DNA of 64,000 nt from Deinococcus arboris (GCF_009755355.1 NZ_WQLB01000015.1:35009-99008); one strand, 5' to 3'; shown: positions 15,739 through 25,452, counted from the stretch's first letter. A program made the numbers and translations. The notes: generated from the letters alone by a model not told the origin.

Positions 15739-16715
15739 GAAGGCCTCCAGGTAAGTTGGGTGACGACCGCCTGGGCCGCGCGGGCCACGCGCGGCGCGAC
15801 CCTGATGTACGTGAGCAGGCGCTCGGCGGCGGCCAGGCTGTTCAGGTGCACCGCCCAGTGCGGGGCGAAGCTGGTGTTGATGCCCTGATCGCCCAGTTCG
15901 GACAGGGCGTGCTCGACTGTGCACAAGGCCTCATCACCGGGGTTGCTGAGTGCCAGCAGGGTGGTGGCGCCGACCACGGTCGCAGAGGTGTGCGGCCCCG
16001 CTTCGGCCGCCTCCCGGTCGGCCCAGGTCATGGTGGGCAGCTGCGCGTCCAGCGCCACCAGGGTCTGCAGCGGCCGCAGGACCCGGCCCAGATGGGCGTG
16101 GTCCTGGCCCAGCCGCATGAGGGCCGCCAGGCTGAGGGGTTCAGGCGCGCAGTAGGGCCGCAGGGTCTGGGCGGTGGCGCGGGGCGAAGTAACCCCTTCG
16201 TCGGCCAGGCCCGCTTCCAGGTCGTCCACGTCTTCACCTTCCAGGCCGTAATCCCAGGCGACCTGCCGCACGGCGTCGGCCTGGCCGTGCACGGTCCAGA
16301 GGTCGGCCATGGGGTGCAGGTAGTGCAGGGCGTCTTCGGGGGTGAAGATGGGCCACACCCGCATGGACGCCGCGTTGAGGTGGTGCAGCACGCTGCCCAG
16401 GGTGTCGGGCGGGAGACCAGCGTACAGGTCGGGCAGGTGGCCGATGTGGCGTTTGCGCACGCCGTAGGTGTCGCGCTCAAAACTGACCGAGAGGGTGTCG
16501 GCGGCCGAGTCGGCGCGGTAGACGCGGCAGGTGCAGTCCAGCGGGACCAGGGGCATGAGGCTGGGACGCAGGAGCCCAGTCACCGCCCAGCCGGCAGGCG
16601 TGTCGCCGGGCTGGGGCGCGCTCGCGGGGGCCCCCGCCTGAAGGAGATGGTCGATGCCGCACAGAGGCACCGGGCGGGGAGTGGTGAACCTGGAGGCGGC
16701 CTGGTGAATCTGCAT
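15735..16715 (-). CDS. PRTRC protein F-like, paralogue 2
   Basis: A 326-residue protein. Beta-rich N-terminal half (CTCRVYRADSAADTLSVSFE), then VLHHLNAASMRVWPIFTPEDALHYL, the shared block of the four paralogues, then a helical region and a C-terminal hydrophobic segment (TLLALSNPGDEAL). It is the first gene downstream of the inserted protease gene, preceded by hairpin copy 6 but no strong SD. Its original upstream partner is probably the gene at 17978-18940. Confidence 0.5.
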   Translation of the reverse strand: MQIHQAASRFTTPRPVPLCGIDHLLQAGAPASAPQPGDTPAGWAVTGLLRPSLMPLVPLDCTCRVYRADSAADTLSVSFERDTYGVRKRHIGHLPDLYAGLPPDTLGSVLHHLNAASMRVWPIFTPEDALHYLHPMADLWTVHGQADAVRQVAWDYGLEGEDVDDLEAGLADEGVTSPRATAQTLRPYCAPEPLSLAALMRLGQDHAHLGRVLRPLQTLVALDAQLPTMTWADREAAEAGPHTSATVVGATTLLALSNPGDEALCTVEHALSELGDQGINTSFAPHWAVHLNSLAAAERLLTYIRVAPRVARAAQAVVTQLTWRPS

Positions 16716-16724
16716 GCGGGCCGG

Positions 16725-16752
16725 CTGCCCGCCCCGCAGGGCGGGCGACCCC
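16725..16752 (-). promoter_or_regulatory. Intercistronic hairpin, copy 6
   Basis: GGGGTC followed by arms GCCCGCC/GGCGGGC with loop CTGCGG, about ten bases before the ATG at 16715. Confidence 0.6.
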
Positions 16753-16814
16753 TATCGAAAGCGGTGTAAGTCCAAGGTGGATTGAGGACCTGCGTGGATC
16801 CACGCCCGTGCTTT

Positions 16815-16845
16815 AGGGCGCCAAACGACGGAGGAGAGCTGGTCT
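16815..16845 (+). repeat. 31-bp direct repeat, left copy, flanking protease gene
   Basis: Starts AGGGCGCCA and ends AGAGCTGGTCT; matches 17932-17962 at 25 of 31 positions. A further match (AAGG.GGATTGA) occurs 43-44 bases upstream of each copy with equal internal spacing, so the duplicated unit is about 75 bp. Confidence 0.6.
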
Positions 16846-16852
16846 GTACCAA

Positions 16853-16858
16853 TAGAAT
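16853..16858 (+). promoter_or_regulatory. -10 element of the protease gene (leaderless)
   Basis: TAGAAT lies seven bases before the GTG at 16866, as expected for a leaderless transcript. No clear -35 was found, and the AACCTG block is absent. Confidence 0.45.
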
Positions 16859-16865
16859 CTGAACT

Positions 16866-17846
16866 GTGCCAAAGCCCAAAAAAACTAAGGCGGTTTTGAA
16901 GGCTGCCAGGAAACGCAAGGTGGAGAAGGCAAGGAAAAGAATGCTGACCCGTCCTGTGAATGTTCCTGCTGCCCTTGACGCCCCTGAAACGCACTGGGTT
17001 GTACCTTTAATTGCTACAGATAATGAAACCCAGAAGCGTCATGCTGTGGGTACTGCTTTTTTCATTGCTCCTGATATATTATTAACTGCTTGGCATAATA
17101 TTCCGTCACTTATTGCAAAAATTGTAGATAACCCTGATGTTGAACGAGATTCCTTTAAGTGGCCCGAATCAGAAAACTTAGACTTTATGACCATTTCTGT
17201 ATTACAATTTATCAAAGGTGGTTATGGCTTGCGGCGTAACGTGCGGCAGATACACCGATCAAGCTTCAGTAATGACATAGCCATATTACGCGTCTGGCGT
17301 GATGAAGATGTGCCAGTAACTACTCCCATTGAGTTTGCTTCACTGGAAGCCAACCCGCCTTCTATCAATGAGAGAATGAGAGCATTTGGTTATGCTGCTT
17401 CTTTGGCTCATGACGGCTTGACTGAAGGTTTGTTTGTGCTTGCTCATGATCCAAGAGAGGCCTGCGGTAACGTAAAAGAAGTCAACGAGCAAGGCTTTGG
17501 TTCGTTGCGTCCCTTTCCATACTTCGATGTGGAAGCCGATTTTATGCCAGGAATGAGCGGCGGTCCTGTGCGTAATCCTCAAGGTCGTGTCTGTGGAGTT
17601 GTGTCAAGGGGCATGGGCGGTACTCCACCAAGAAGTTATGCAGCCTGTATCTGGCCCATTTTGGGAGAGCAGATTCAATGGGAAGATTTTAACGGTGGAG
17701 ATCCTTTCATCCTTATGGATCTAGTACGAAAGAATATGCCCGGTCAAGATCACCCATACGTAAGAATGGCAAATTTTCAAAATTACCAAGTAGTAATAGA
17801 TGAAGAAACCCAATCTCCTGTGCAAGTGCGCAGGAAATTGGATTGA
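16866..17846 (+). CDS. Trypsin-like serine protease, cytoplasmic type
   Basis: A 326-residue protein with the S1 chymotrypsin-fold triad: His77 in LLTAWHNI, Asp137 in SNDIAIL and Ser231 in MPGMSGGPV. No signal peptide; the first 27 residues are strongly basic (MPKPKKTKAVLKAARKRK), perhaps nucleic-acid or protein binding. The gene is clearly richer in A+T than its neighbours, on the opposite strand, and lies between imperfect direct repeats inside the PRTRC operon, so it is likely a later insertion. Cytoplasmic trypsin-like proteases of this kind are often parts of defence systems, but no partner is adjacent. The start codon is GTG at 16866. Confidence 0.85.
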   Translation: MPKPKKTKAVLKAARKRKVEKARKRMLTRPVNVPAALDAPETHWVVPLIATDNETQKRHAVGTAFFIAPDILLTAWHNIPSLIAKIVDNPDVERDSFKWPESENLDFMTISVLQFIKGGYGLRRNVRQIHRSSFSNDIAILRVWRDEDVPVTTPIEFASLEANPPSINERMRAFGYAASLAHDGLTEGLFVLAHDPREACGNVKEVNEQGFGSLRPFPYFDVEADFMPGMSGGPVRNPQGRVCGVVSRGMGGTPPRSYAACIWPILGEQIQWEDFNGGDPFILMDLVRKNMPGQDHPYVRMANFQNYQVVIDEETQSPVQVRRKLD

Positions 17847-17931
17847 TGATCTGCTGATCTTTGCATAGTCCATTGAGGACGCGATAGGTCAAGGGGGATT
17901 GAAGGGTTGTGCGAATTTAACACTGCGAGTC

Positions 17932-17962
17932 AGGGCGCCAGATGATAGACCAGAGCTGGTCT
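17932..17962 (+). repeat. 31-bp direct repeat, right copy, flanking protease gene
   Basis: Right partner of 16815-16845. It contains AGACCAG/CTGGTCT, nearly palindromic, followed by a second CTGGTCT at about 17971. The stretch 17847-17931 holds no gene. Confidence 0.6.
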
Positions 17963-17977
17963 CCACTCGTCTGGTCT

Positions 17978-18940
17978 TTAATAGACGTGGTGCAGGGTAC
18001 GGAGGGCCCGGCGCACATGACGGGTGAGCCCCGGGGCGACCCGCAGAAATGCCAGTGCACTGGCCCGGTGGTCGGGCTCGGTCAGGTCCCAGGCATGCAG
18101 GGGACGAGTCCCACATTCGTTGGTCTGGTCTTGCCACTCGTGCAGGGCGTGGGCGCACCAGCTGACGTCCGTCGGTGTGGCTGCCGGATCGAGCAGGGCG
18201 GCGACCGGGTCTTCACCGTCGACGCTGCAGGGGGCGTGCAGGAGATCGGGCCAGTGGTCCGGCGTGATGAGTGGCCACCGGCCCAAGAGGGTGTCGCCCT
18301 CCATCAGGTCACGGATGAGGGCGACCGCCGCGTGGTCCAGGGCGCGCGCCTGATCGGCCAGGTCTCTCAGGGCGACGGTGTGGCCCAGGAACGGCCCGAA
18401 TTCCCGCAGCAGGGCGCGCGGCGTGGGCTTTCCGGCGCCTTCCAGGAGGGTCTGGGTGTCGTCCAGGGTGGTGAACGCCAGGCCATGCCAATCGGCCAGG
18501 CCTTCGACGATCTCTGGATGTTCCGCAGGGGCGCTGACGTTGCCGTACATGCCGAGCAGCTGGTCGCCTGCCGTGAGGGGCGAGAGCAGGGGGAAGACAG
18601 GCCGGGCGACGCGGTGCAGGTGCGGCAGCACCCCGGCCAGGAAGGGGGCGCCCCAGCGCTGGACCGCGCCCGCCAGCCGCACGGTTTCTGGCCCTTTCGA
18701 ATCGTCGGCCATCACGTAGGCCGCCAGGCCGCCGTCGTGCCGCAGGAGGCCCAGGCTCAGAGGGAGTTTGAGGGCGTGCACTTCGGGCAGGATTTCCGCT
18801 CGGATGTAGGCGTCCGGGGTGTCTTGGGGCGTGGGCGGGCGCTTGACGGGCACGCCTCCCTCAAGACACAGCGCCCCCAGCTCCCGGAGGTGGCTGGTGC
18901 CGCCAAGTTGAAGGTGAGCCGGGGCGGCATGCAGCCTCAC
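17978..18940 (-). CDS. PRTRC protein F-like, paralogue 3
   Basis: A 320-residue protein started at the GTG at 18940, which overlaps the TGA of the preceding gene (GTGA). It shares the layout of the other F-like paralogues: beta-rich N-terminus, then VLPHLHRVARPVFPLLSPLTA, then TPRALLREFGPFL. No catalytic motif. The gene was probably contiguous with paralogue 2 before the protease gene inserted. Confidence 0.5.
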   Translation of the reverse strand: MRLHAAPAHLQLGGTSHLRELGALCLEGGVPVKRPPTPQDTPDAYIRAEILPEVHALKLPLSLGLLRHDGGLAAYVMADDSKGPETVRLAGAVQRWGAPFLAGVLPHLHRVARPVFPLLSPLTAGDQLLGMYGNVSAPAEHPEIVEGLADWHGLAFTTLDDTQTLLEGAGKPTPRALLREFGPFLGHTVALRDLADQARALDHAAVALIRDLMEGDTLLGRWPLITPDHWPDLLHAPCSVDGEDPVAALLDPAATPTDVSWCAHALHEWQDQTNECGTRPLHAWDLTEPDHRASALAFLRVAPGLTRHVRRALRTLHHVY

Positions 18941-19908
18941 GTGGCCTTCCTCAGCCGGCTCAGGTCGGTCAGCCACTGGCGCAGGCCGCGCTGAAGGTCG
19001 GGGACTGCCTGGAGGTACTGGTCCAGGCGGTCCAGATCGGCACTGTCTGCCAGCAGAAAAGTGCGGACGGGCACACAGTCGCCTTCGAAGTACCCCAGTT
19101 CTCCCTGCATCTCGCGGGTAAAGCTGAGGCGCGGGGTGGCCGTGGGAAAGGGGTCGACCAGCAGGCTCTCGCGGAAGTATGGCCAGAGAGGCTCACAGGA
19201 CGCTTCGCACTCGGCGTCGGTGTATGGGGGCAGGGCTTTGACCTGCGCTTCAAGTCGGCAGAGCTGGTCGTGAAGCGCCTGCACGTCGGTCGGCAAGGTC
19301 ACGCCGGGCATCTCGGGGCTCAGGTGCAGGTCGAACGCGGGCACCAGGCGCTGCACGTCGTCGAACGTTCGCAGGCCTTTCTGGCGGGCCAGGGCGAGGG
19401 CCTCCTCGCGCGGCAGGTCCGGGGGCGCGTCCCATATACCGAAGTCCGTGATGTTGTCCGCAAAGTCGTCGTCGGATTCTGCCCCGCACAGGTGGTTTTG
19501 CGAGTACAGACCGAGGGCCTCCGTGGGGGTGAACAGGGGCAGGCCATGGAGACCCACCAAGGACGCGCGCCGCAGGAAGGCGGGCAAGACCTGCGGGTGA
19601 ATGCGGTGAAGCCGCTTGCGGACGGGGCCCAGCGACAGGGCGGTGAACGTCTGCTGAGGGTCGTAATGGAGCTGGAGGCGCAGGGTGGACTGGCCGCCGT
19701 GGTCGTAGAGATCCAGCACGGCTTCCAACTCGTAGGGGAGCGCGCGCAGCGAGGCCTGGACCGCCGACAGCACGTACTCCAGAACGGTGGTGGTCGTGCC
19801 CATCAGATCGCGCTGCGCAAGGGCGGCCGCCAATGGCCGGACGTTCAGGCTCAGCGCTTCGCGCGACAGGTGGGTGTGGACGGTGGCCGGCGCGGCGTGA
19901 ACAAGCAT
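18937..19908 (-). CDS. PRTRC protein F-like, paralogue 4
   Basis: A 323-residue protein; start at 19908 (MLVHAAPATVHTHLS) chosen for GAGGTTTGC upstream. It contains RIHPQVLPAFLRRASLVGL and GLPLFTPTEALGLYSQN, the clearest version of the block shared by the four paralogues. Its first residues (LHAAPA/VHAAPA) also match paralogue 3, which supports duplication. It follows PRTRC C by 47 bases. Confidence 0.55.
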   Translation of the reverse strand: MLVHAAPATVHTHLSREALSLNVRPLAAALAQRDLMGTTTTVLEYVLSAVQASLRALPYELEAVLDLYDHGGQSTLRLQLHYDPQQTFTALSLGPVRKRLHRIHPQVLPAFLRRASLVGLHGLPLFTPTEALGLYSQNHLCGAESDDDFADNITDFGIWDAPPDLPREEALALARQKGLRTFDDVQRLVPAFDLHLSPEMPGVTLPTDVQALHDQLCRLEAQVKALPPYTDAECEASCEPLWPYFRESLLVDPFPTATPRLSFTREMQGELGYFEGDCVPVRTFLLADSADLDRLDQYLQAVPDLQRGLRQWLTDLSRLRKAT

Positions 19909-19955
19909 GCAAACCTCGAAAGGGAGAAGGGCCTGAGACACTCAGGCCCAGTGCG

Positions 19956-20171
19956 TCAGCCCTTGGTGCCCACGGCCCGGCGAAACCGGTAGGTGTGCAC
20001 GGCCCCGCTCACTTCAGGGCCTTCAATGGTGGCGTTGGTCAAGGACGGCGTCTGCACGGCCAGCAGCTTGCGCACGTCGTCGGGGCTGCCGCTCGGCATG
20101 GGGTCGGCGACGGGGGTGCCGCCGTTGAGATCGTCATACACGAATTGGCGTTTGATGGCTTGCGCTTCCAT
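19956..20171 (-). CDS. PRTRC system protein C
   Basis: A 71-residue protein started at 20171 with AGGAGG 5 bases upstream. The pattern RQFVYDDL, then PSGSPDDVRKLLAVQTPSLT, GPEVSG, YRFRRAVGTKG at the end is the PRTRC C signature (a small ubiquitin-like-sized protein ending in VGTKG). The Gly-containing C-terminus and the ThiF neighbour make it a plausible substrate of ThiF; that is my inference. Confidence 0.85.
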   Translation of the reverse strand: MEAQAIKRQFVYDDLNGGTPVADPMPSGSPDDVRKLLAVQTPSLTNATIEGPEVSGAVHTYRFRRAVGTKG

Positions 20172-20210
20172 GGTGGTCCTCCTGAAGGAACGAATGTGGC
20201 TGGGCATGCT

Positions 20211-20229
20211 GGAGGGGCCGCGCCCCTCC
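20211..20229 (-). promoter_or_regulatory. Intercistronic hairpin, copy 7 (atypical flanks)
   Basis: Perfect arms GGAGGGGC/GCCCCTCC with loop GCG, between the PRTRC E stop and the SD of PRTRC C. The GTC flank is present but the 3' GGGG is part of the stem. Confidence 0.55.
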
Positions 20230-20235
20230 GACGCC

Positions 20236-21420
20236 TCACGTGAACAGACTGGGTGGCAGCGCCTCCAGGGCGGCGGTGACGGTCACCACGCCACCTTTGA
20301 CGGAACCGTGCCAGGTGTAGGGCTTCTTGCCTTCAGCTTCGACCATCACCTTGTAGCTGCCCTCGGGCAGGGGGCCGGCCGGGTTGACGGGCTGTCCCGC
20401 CGCGTCGAATACGGTGGTGACGGCTCCCTCGGGCGCCTGCACGTCCAGGCGGCCGCCCAGGGTGAAGGTCAGCTCGGCCGACTTGCCGCGTTCGACCCGC
20501 ACGGTCTGCTTGACGGTTTTGAAGCCGGGCGCCGAGACTTCCACGCTGTACTTGCCCGCATCCAGGTCCTGGGTTCCGAGGGTCAGCGGCGCATGGTGCC
20601 CGGCGAGCAGCCCTTTCACGGTGGCGTCCGGTACATCCGCCGTAATCTTCAGGCTGCCTTTGTTGCGCGTGGCCGCGCTGCTGGCGGGCTTGGCGGGAGC
20701 GGCAGCGGGCGCCGGGGGAGCCTTCTGGGCGGCTGTGCGCTGCTGCTGGGCCTGGGCGCGCAGCCCGCCCTGAACGGCAGGACGGTAATCCCGCAGCGAG
20801 TGCAGGAACTCTGCTGAATCGAACTCCGCCACCGTGCCGGTGAGGGTCAGTTCAGGCAGGGCTGGGAGGTTGAGGGGTTTGACCTGGGCGGTCAGCTGCC
20901 CGTCCGCGTGCAGGCTGAGCGTGAACGCCAGGGCACTGCCCGGCGCCATCAGGCTGGCGAGGTGCCCGAACACCTCACCGGTCGGCTCCGGCAGCTCCAC
21001 GTCCGCCGCAGCAGGAAGAGGCGTCTCCGTAGGCTCCTCCACCGGCAGGGCTGGGGGTTCGGGGCTTTCATCCAGCTCTTCCTGGGTGTCATCTTCGCCA
21101 GGCTCGTCCTCGTCGGCCTCCGGTTCGGCGGGAGGCGTGGGCACCGCCAGTGGTGTGAGCACCACTGCGGCGTCCTGTGCGGGCAGAGCCGCTGGGGGCA
21201 GGGCGGGGGCGGCCACGGGGACCGGCACAGGCGTGGTCGTGATCTCTGGTGAGGTCATGACAGCCGTGGTCGGGGCCGCCACGGGTTCTGGCGGCGCGGC
21301 GGGGGCTATCGGCGCGGGCACCGGCACAGGGGCTGACAGGACCGGCGCGGGCGCCACCGGGGCGGGAGTGGCCTTGAAGAAGTTCCCGAAATTGCTCTTG
21401 GACACGTTCATGTGCGTCAT
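20236..21420 (-). CDS. PRTRC system protein E with PEGA domain
   Basis: A 394-residue protein, start at 21420 (MTHMNVSKSNFGNFF) with GGAGGTC 5 bases upstream. Residues 15-140 are a Pro/Ala/Val/Glu-rich linker. The next region (FGHLASLMAPGSALAFTL, LPELTLTGTVAEFDSAEF) matches PRTRC E. After another linker comes a PEGA-like beta domain (LDAGKYSVEVSAPGFKTV) and a related C-terminal repeat. PRTRC E proteins are usually shorter, so this is an extended form. First gene of the cassette, overlapping the upstream gene by ATGA. Confidence 0.78.
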   Translation of the reverse strand: MTHMNVSKSNFGNFFKATPAPVAPAPVLSAPVPVPAPIAPAAPPEPVAAPTTAVMTSPEITTTPVPVPVAAPALPPAALPAQDAAVVLTPLAVPTPPAEPEADEDEPGEDDTQEELDESPEPPALPVEEPTETPLPAAADVELPEPTGEVFGHLASLMAPGSALAFTLSLHADGQLTAQVKPLNLPALPELTLTGTVAEFDSAEFLHSLRDYRPAVQGGLRAQAQQQRTAAQKAPPAPAAAPAKPASSAATRNKGSLKITADVPDATVKGLLAGHHAPLTLGTQDLDAGKYSVEVSAPGFKTVKQTVRVERGKSAELTFTLGGRLDVQAPEGAVTTVFDAAGQPVNPAGPLPEGSYKVMVEAEGKKPYTWHGSVKGGVVTVTAALEALPPSLFT

Positions 21421-21869
21421 TTCGACCTCCACGTTCCCTGTGCGCCCGCAGGGCGCGCCACCTGAATCAGGGCGATGTTGGCGTCTGCGTGGCGCTGCCG
21501 CCCGGCACGGTCTCGCCGGGCGAACGCGTGCCCGCGGCCGACCTGGCGGGCCTGCGGGCCGGTGGGCCGACGTTTGGGGCTCAGGCCCCGCAGGGGGTGC
21601 AGCGCGGTGTGCAGCAGGCCGCGCGCGGGGGAGTACACCAGGAGCAGGGTGACGCCGCGCCAGCGCAGCCGCAGAATCTGCCGGTTCTGGTGGTCACGGC
21701 GCAGCACCTGGTAGGGAATGCGGCGCTGGGTGATCAGGCGGCACAGGCGCATGTACTCCGCGCCGGTGAGCCGCAGACCGTGGTAGTCCGTCAGGCGGGC
21801 GTTGACGTGCCGCAGTCGGCTCAGAACGTCGGCGTCCAGGTGGTCGTGCCTAAGTACAGATGGCTGCAT
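21417..21869 (-). CDS. Hypothetical protein, 150 aa, basic
   Basis: The N-terminal 90 residues look like a small alpha/beta fold (TDYHGLRLTGAEYMRLCRLI, RQILRLRWRGVTLLLVYSP). The C-terminal 50 residues are Arg-rich. The last codons (VARPAGAQGTWRSK) are the translated form of hairpin copy 8. GGAGGATGT precedes the ATG. It follows the VWA gene by 16 bases. Confidence 0.6.
   Translation of the reverse strand: MQPSVLRHDHLDADVLSRLRHVNARLTDYHGLRLTGAEYMRLCRLITQRRIPYQVLRRDHQNRQILRLRWRGVTLLLVYSPARGLLHTALHPLRGLSPKRRPTGPQARQVGRGHAFARRDRAGRQRHADANIALIQVARPAGAQGTWRSK
21436..21463 (-). promoter_or_regulatory. Intercistronic hairpin, copy 8 (inside a coding tail)
   Basis: GGTGGC followed by arms GCGCCC/GGGCGC with loop TGC and ACAGGGA, 5 bases before the GGAGG of PRTRC E. 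It lies within the last 15 codons of the upstream gene. Confidence 0.6.
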
Positions 21870-21885
21870 ACATCCTCCAAAGGGG

Positions 21886-23364
<1,479 letters not shown>

Positions 23365-23379
23365 GACGCCTCCTGATGG

Positions 23380-23415
23380 CCCCCTGCTGCGCCGGCCCCG
23401 ACCGGCGCGCCCCTG
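23380..23415 (-). promoter_or_regulatory. Intercistronic hairpin, copy 9
   Basis: GGC followed by arms GCGCCGG/CCGGCGC with loop TCGGGG and AGCAGGGGG, 7 bases before the SD of the VWA gene. It lies between divergent genes and abuts the plus-strand promoter at 23416. Confidence 0.65.
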
Positions 23416-23443
23416 CTGGCGGCAACCAGAGGCCCCCTAGCCT
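23416..23443 (+). promoter_or_regulatory. Promoter of the recurring AACC(T/A)G type, plus strand
   Basis: CTGGCG, 16-bp spacer starting GCAACCAG, and TAGCCT six bases before the ATG at 23450, so the transcript is probably leaderless. Confidence 0.6.
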
Positions 23444-23449
23444 GAAGGG

Positions 23450-23842
23450 ATGCAGAACTTCTTCACGCAGGCCTGGCAGGACGCCGCGTTTCGCGTCCTG
23501 GGTGTGATCGGTCTGGCGGGCCTCTCCGTCAGTTACATCTGGGAAGTGGCCGTCCTGGCCCCGCTGGGCGCGCCGGTTGGTCGCCTGGTGCTGGATCTCC
23601 TGATCAGCTTGAGCGCCTTGGCGTACTTCTGGCGCGCGGGAAAGTCCTTTCAGCGGCACTCGGAGCACACCGTGCCTGCCCTGCTGGCGGCAGGGGTGGG
23701 TGGGCTGGCCCTGACAGCCGAGCTTCTTCAGGTCAGCGTGCCCGTGGTGCCAGCGGTTCTGGCCCGGCTGCTGGGCTTGGTGGGGCTGTGGGTGTTGATC
23801 GCCTTACAGGTGCCGGACCGCGCGCCCGGCACCCGCGCTTAG
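23450..23842 (+). CDS. Small integral membrane protein, 130 aa
   Basis: Three or four hydrophobic segments (VLGVIGLAGLSVSYIW, LVLDLLISLSALAYFW, LLAAGVGGLALTAELL, VLARLLGLVGLWVLIAL). No recognised family. It is on the plus strand between the VWA and MoxR genes, with its own promoter, and its stop overlaps the MoxR stop tail-to-tail by four bases. It may anchor or regulate the AAA+/VWA pair, but that is a guess. Confidence 0.65.
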   Translation: MQNFFTQAWQDAAFRVLGVIGLAGLSVSYIWEVAVLAPLGAPVGRLVLDLLISLSALAYFWRAGKSFQRHSEHTVPALLAAGVGGLALTAELLQVSVPVVPAVLARLLGLVGLWVLIALQVPDRAPGTRA

Positions 23843-25410
23843 ACCAGGGGCAGCGCCTGGGCGTCCACCACCCGGCGCAGATCGGCGAGGGCCGACGGAT
23901 CCAGGCGGCCGCCTGGATCGCGGGCCACGCAAAACGGCATCAGGGTGGATTCGGCGGCGAGACGGAAGGCCTCGTGCCGGGGCCACCCATCTTCCATCAG
24001 GGCCTGCACGAGTTCGAGCCAGCTGATCACCACACGCGGGTTGGCCTCGCGCTCCAGCAGGCCTGAGCGGCTGACATGGTTTTCCCGCGTGTCCAGTTCG
24101 ACCGCGTAGGCACTGGCCACCAGCGCGGCGTCTCCGAACAACCGCCCGTACAGGGCCAGGGCCACGTCGGCTTCGGCGTACTCCATATCGATGATGCGGG
24201 AGAAGCGTCCCAACAGCGCCGAATCAATGCCTTGGCCGGCCTGCAGGTAGCCGTCCCCGAGGTTGGTGGTGGCGATCAGGAGGACGTTGACGACAGGGGC
24301 CCAGACCAGCTCACCGTTTTTGAGGCGCAGCACGTAGTACCGCCCGTCCGGCAGTCCGGAGACGCCCATCAGGGCGGCTTCCTGGGCGCTGACATGATCC
24401 AAGTAGCCCACGGCGCTGGAAAGGTTGATCGGGTCGGTTCGGAGCAGCTCGTCGAACAGAAGCACCACCCCTTCCTGCTGGGCACGGACGAAGGCCTGGG
24501 TGAAGGGACCGTCGACCCACTGCGGCGCGCCGTCGAGCATCTGGTAGCCCCCCAGAAAGTCGCGGTCCTCCATGTCCGGACTGCCTTTGACCACGAACAT
24601 GGGCCGCGCCAGCGCCACGGCGGTGGCTTTGGCCGTCTCCGTCTTGAAGGTGCCAGTCGGCCCCACCAGCAGCACGCGGCCACCCCGGCGCGCGGCCCGT
24701 TGCAGCTGCTCAGTGATGGTGTTCCCCGGCACCAGGGTGCGCCCACCAGACGGCGCAGGGACGCCGAGCACCGTCAGGCGGCCGAGTGGCTCCTCGGTGA
24801 TGGGTGCAGGGGGCTCGCTGTCCTCGTGCGTGAGATCGCCCGCCATATAGACGGCCTTCAGGCCGTAGTAAACGCTGTCCACCAGGGCCATCAAGGCCTG
24901 TGTGGCCTGAGGATCGTTGCTGGCGTGCCGCAGGTCGGCGGCGCTGAAGCTCGGCTCGGCAGTGGTGCGAGCGCCGCGCACGCGCGTCAGTTCGCCGATC
25001 AGGGCCCACCAGCGTTCAGTGATCTCCTGGAGGGCCGGGGGCTGGGCCAGCACCGCGGTGGCCACGGCCAGCACGAAAGGGCCGGTGCGCCCGACGCCAC
25101 CTTGCAGGTGCAGGCCGGAGGGCCGCGCCAGGTGTGCGCGCATCCGGCGCCTGGTGGCCGACGACGCTGCCGTTGACATGTAGCAGACGGTGACCTCATC
25201 GGCAGCCTGGCTGAGGAACACCTCGCCCCGCAGCAGGGCACAGATGCCCACAACCACGCCCAAGCCGACCACACTGGGCTGGTCCGTGTCTTTCAACCTG
25301 GAGTGGCACGCGTCTGGAATCGGGGCCTGATGCGCGAGCGAGGGCCAGACGGCCTGCGATTTGGTGTGGCTGTAGGCGATACGGGTCACGGCACCCCAGA
25401 AATTGGTCAT
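23839..25410 (-). CDS. MoxR-type AAA+ ATPase
   Basis: A 523-residue protein. The N-terminal 200 residues are unrecognised and helical. The AAA+ core has Walker A GPTGTFKT (250-257), Walker B VVLLFDE (315-321), a sensor region LIATTN and a sensor-2-type C-terminal helical bundle. It lacks a lid zinc finger. With the VWA protein at 21886-23364 it forms a MoxR-VWA pair, probably remodelling a target complex with ATP. GGAGG precedes the ATG, with hairpin copy 10 upstream. The pair is separated by a plus-strand membrane-protein gene. Confidence 0.83.
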   Translation of the reverse strand: MTNFWGAVTRIAYSHTKSQAVWPSLAHQAPIPDACHSRLKDTDQPSVVGLGVVVGICALLRGEVFLSQAADEVTVCYMSTAASSATRRRMRAHLARPSGLHLQGGVGRTGPFVLAVATAVLAQPPALQEITERWWALIGELTRVRGARTTAEPSFSAADLRHASNDPQATQALMALVDSVYYGLKAVYMAGDLTHEDSEPPAPITEEPLGRLTVLGVPAPSGGRTLVPGNTITEQLQRAARRGGRVLLVGPTGTFKTETAKATAVALARPMFVVKGSPDMEDRDFLGGYQMLDGAPQWVDGPFTQAFVRAQQEGVVLLFDELLRTDPINLSSAVGYLDHVSAQEAALMGVSGLPDGRYYVLRLKNGELVWAPVVNVLLIATTNLGDGYLQAGQGIDSALLGRFSRIIDMEYAEADVALALYGRLFGDAALVASAYAVELDTRENHVSRSGLLEREANPRVVISWLELVQALMEDGWPRHEAFRLAAESTLMPFCVARDPGGRLDPSALADLRRVVDAQALPLV

Positions 25411-25430
25411 GAAGTTCCTCCGCCTGCCCG

Positions 25431-25452
25431 GGTGCCCCCGTCAGGGGGCGAC
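25431..25452 (-). promoter_or_regulatory. Intercistronic hairpin, copy 10
   Basis: GTC... followed by arms GCCCCC/GGGGGC with loop TGAC. The stop codon of the DpdA-like gene lies in the loop; the SD of the MoxR gene follows. Confidence 0.65.

Noticed and set aside
20834..21652. Plus-strand Ser/Gly-rich 272-codon frame over PRTRC E
   Set aside because: Mirror image of the Pro/Ala-rich linker of PRTRC E; not a real gene.
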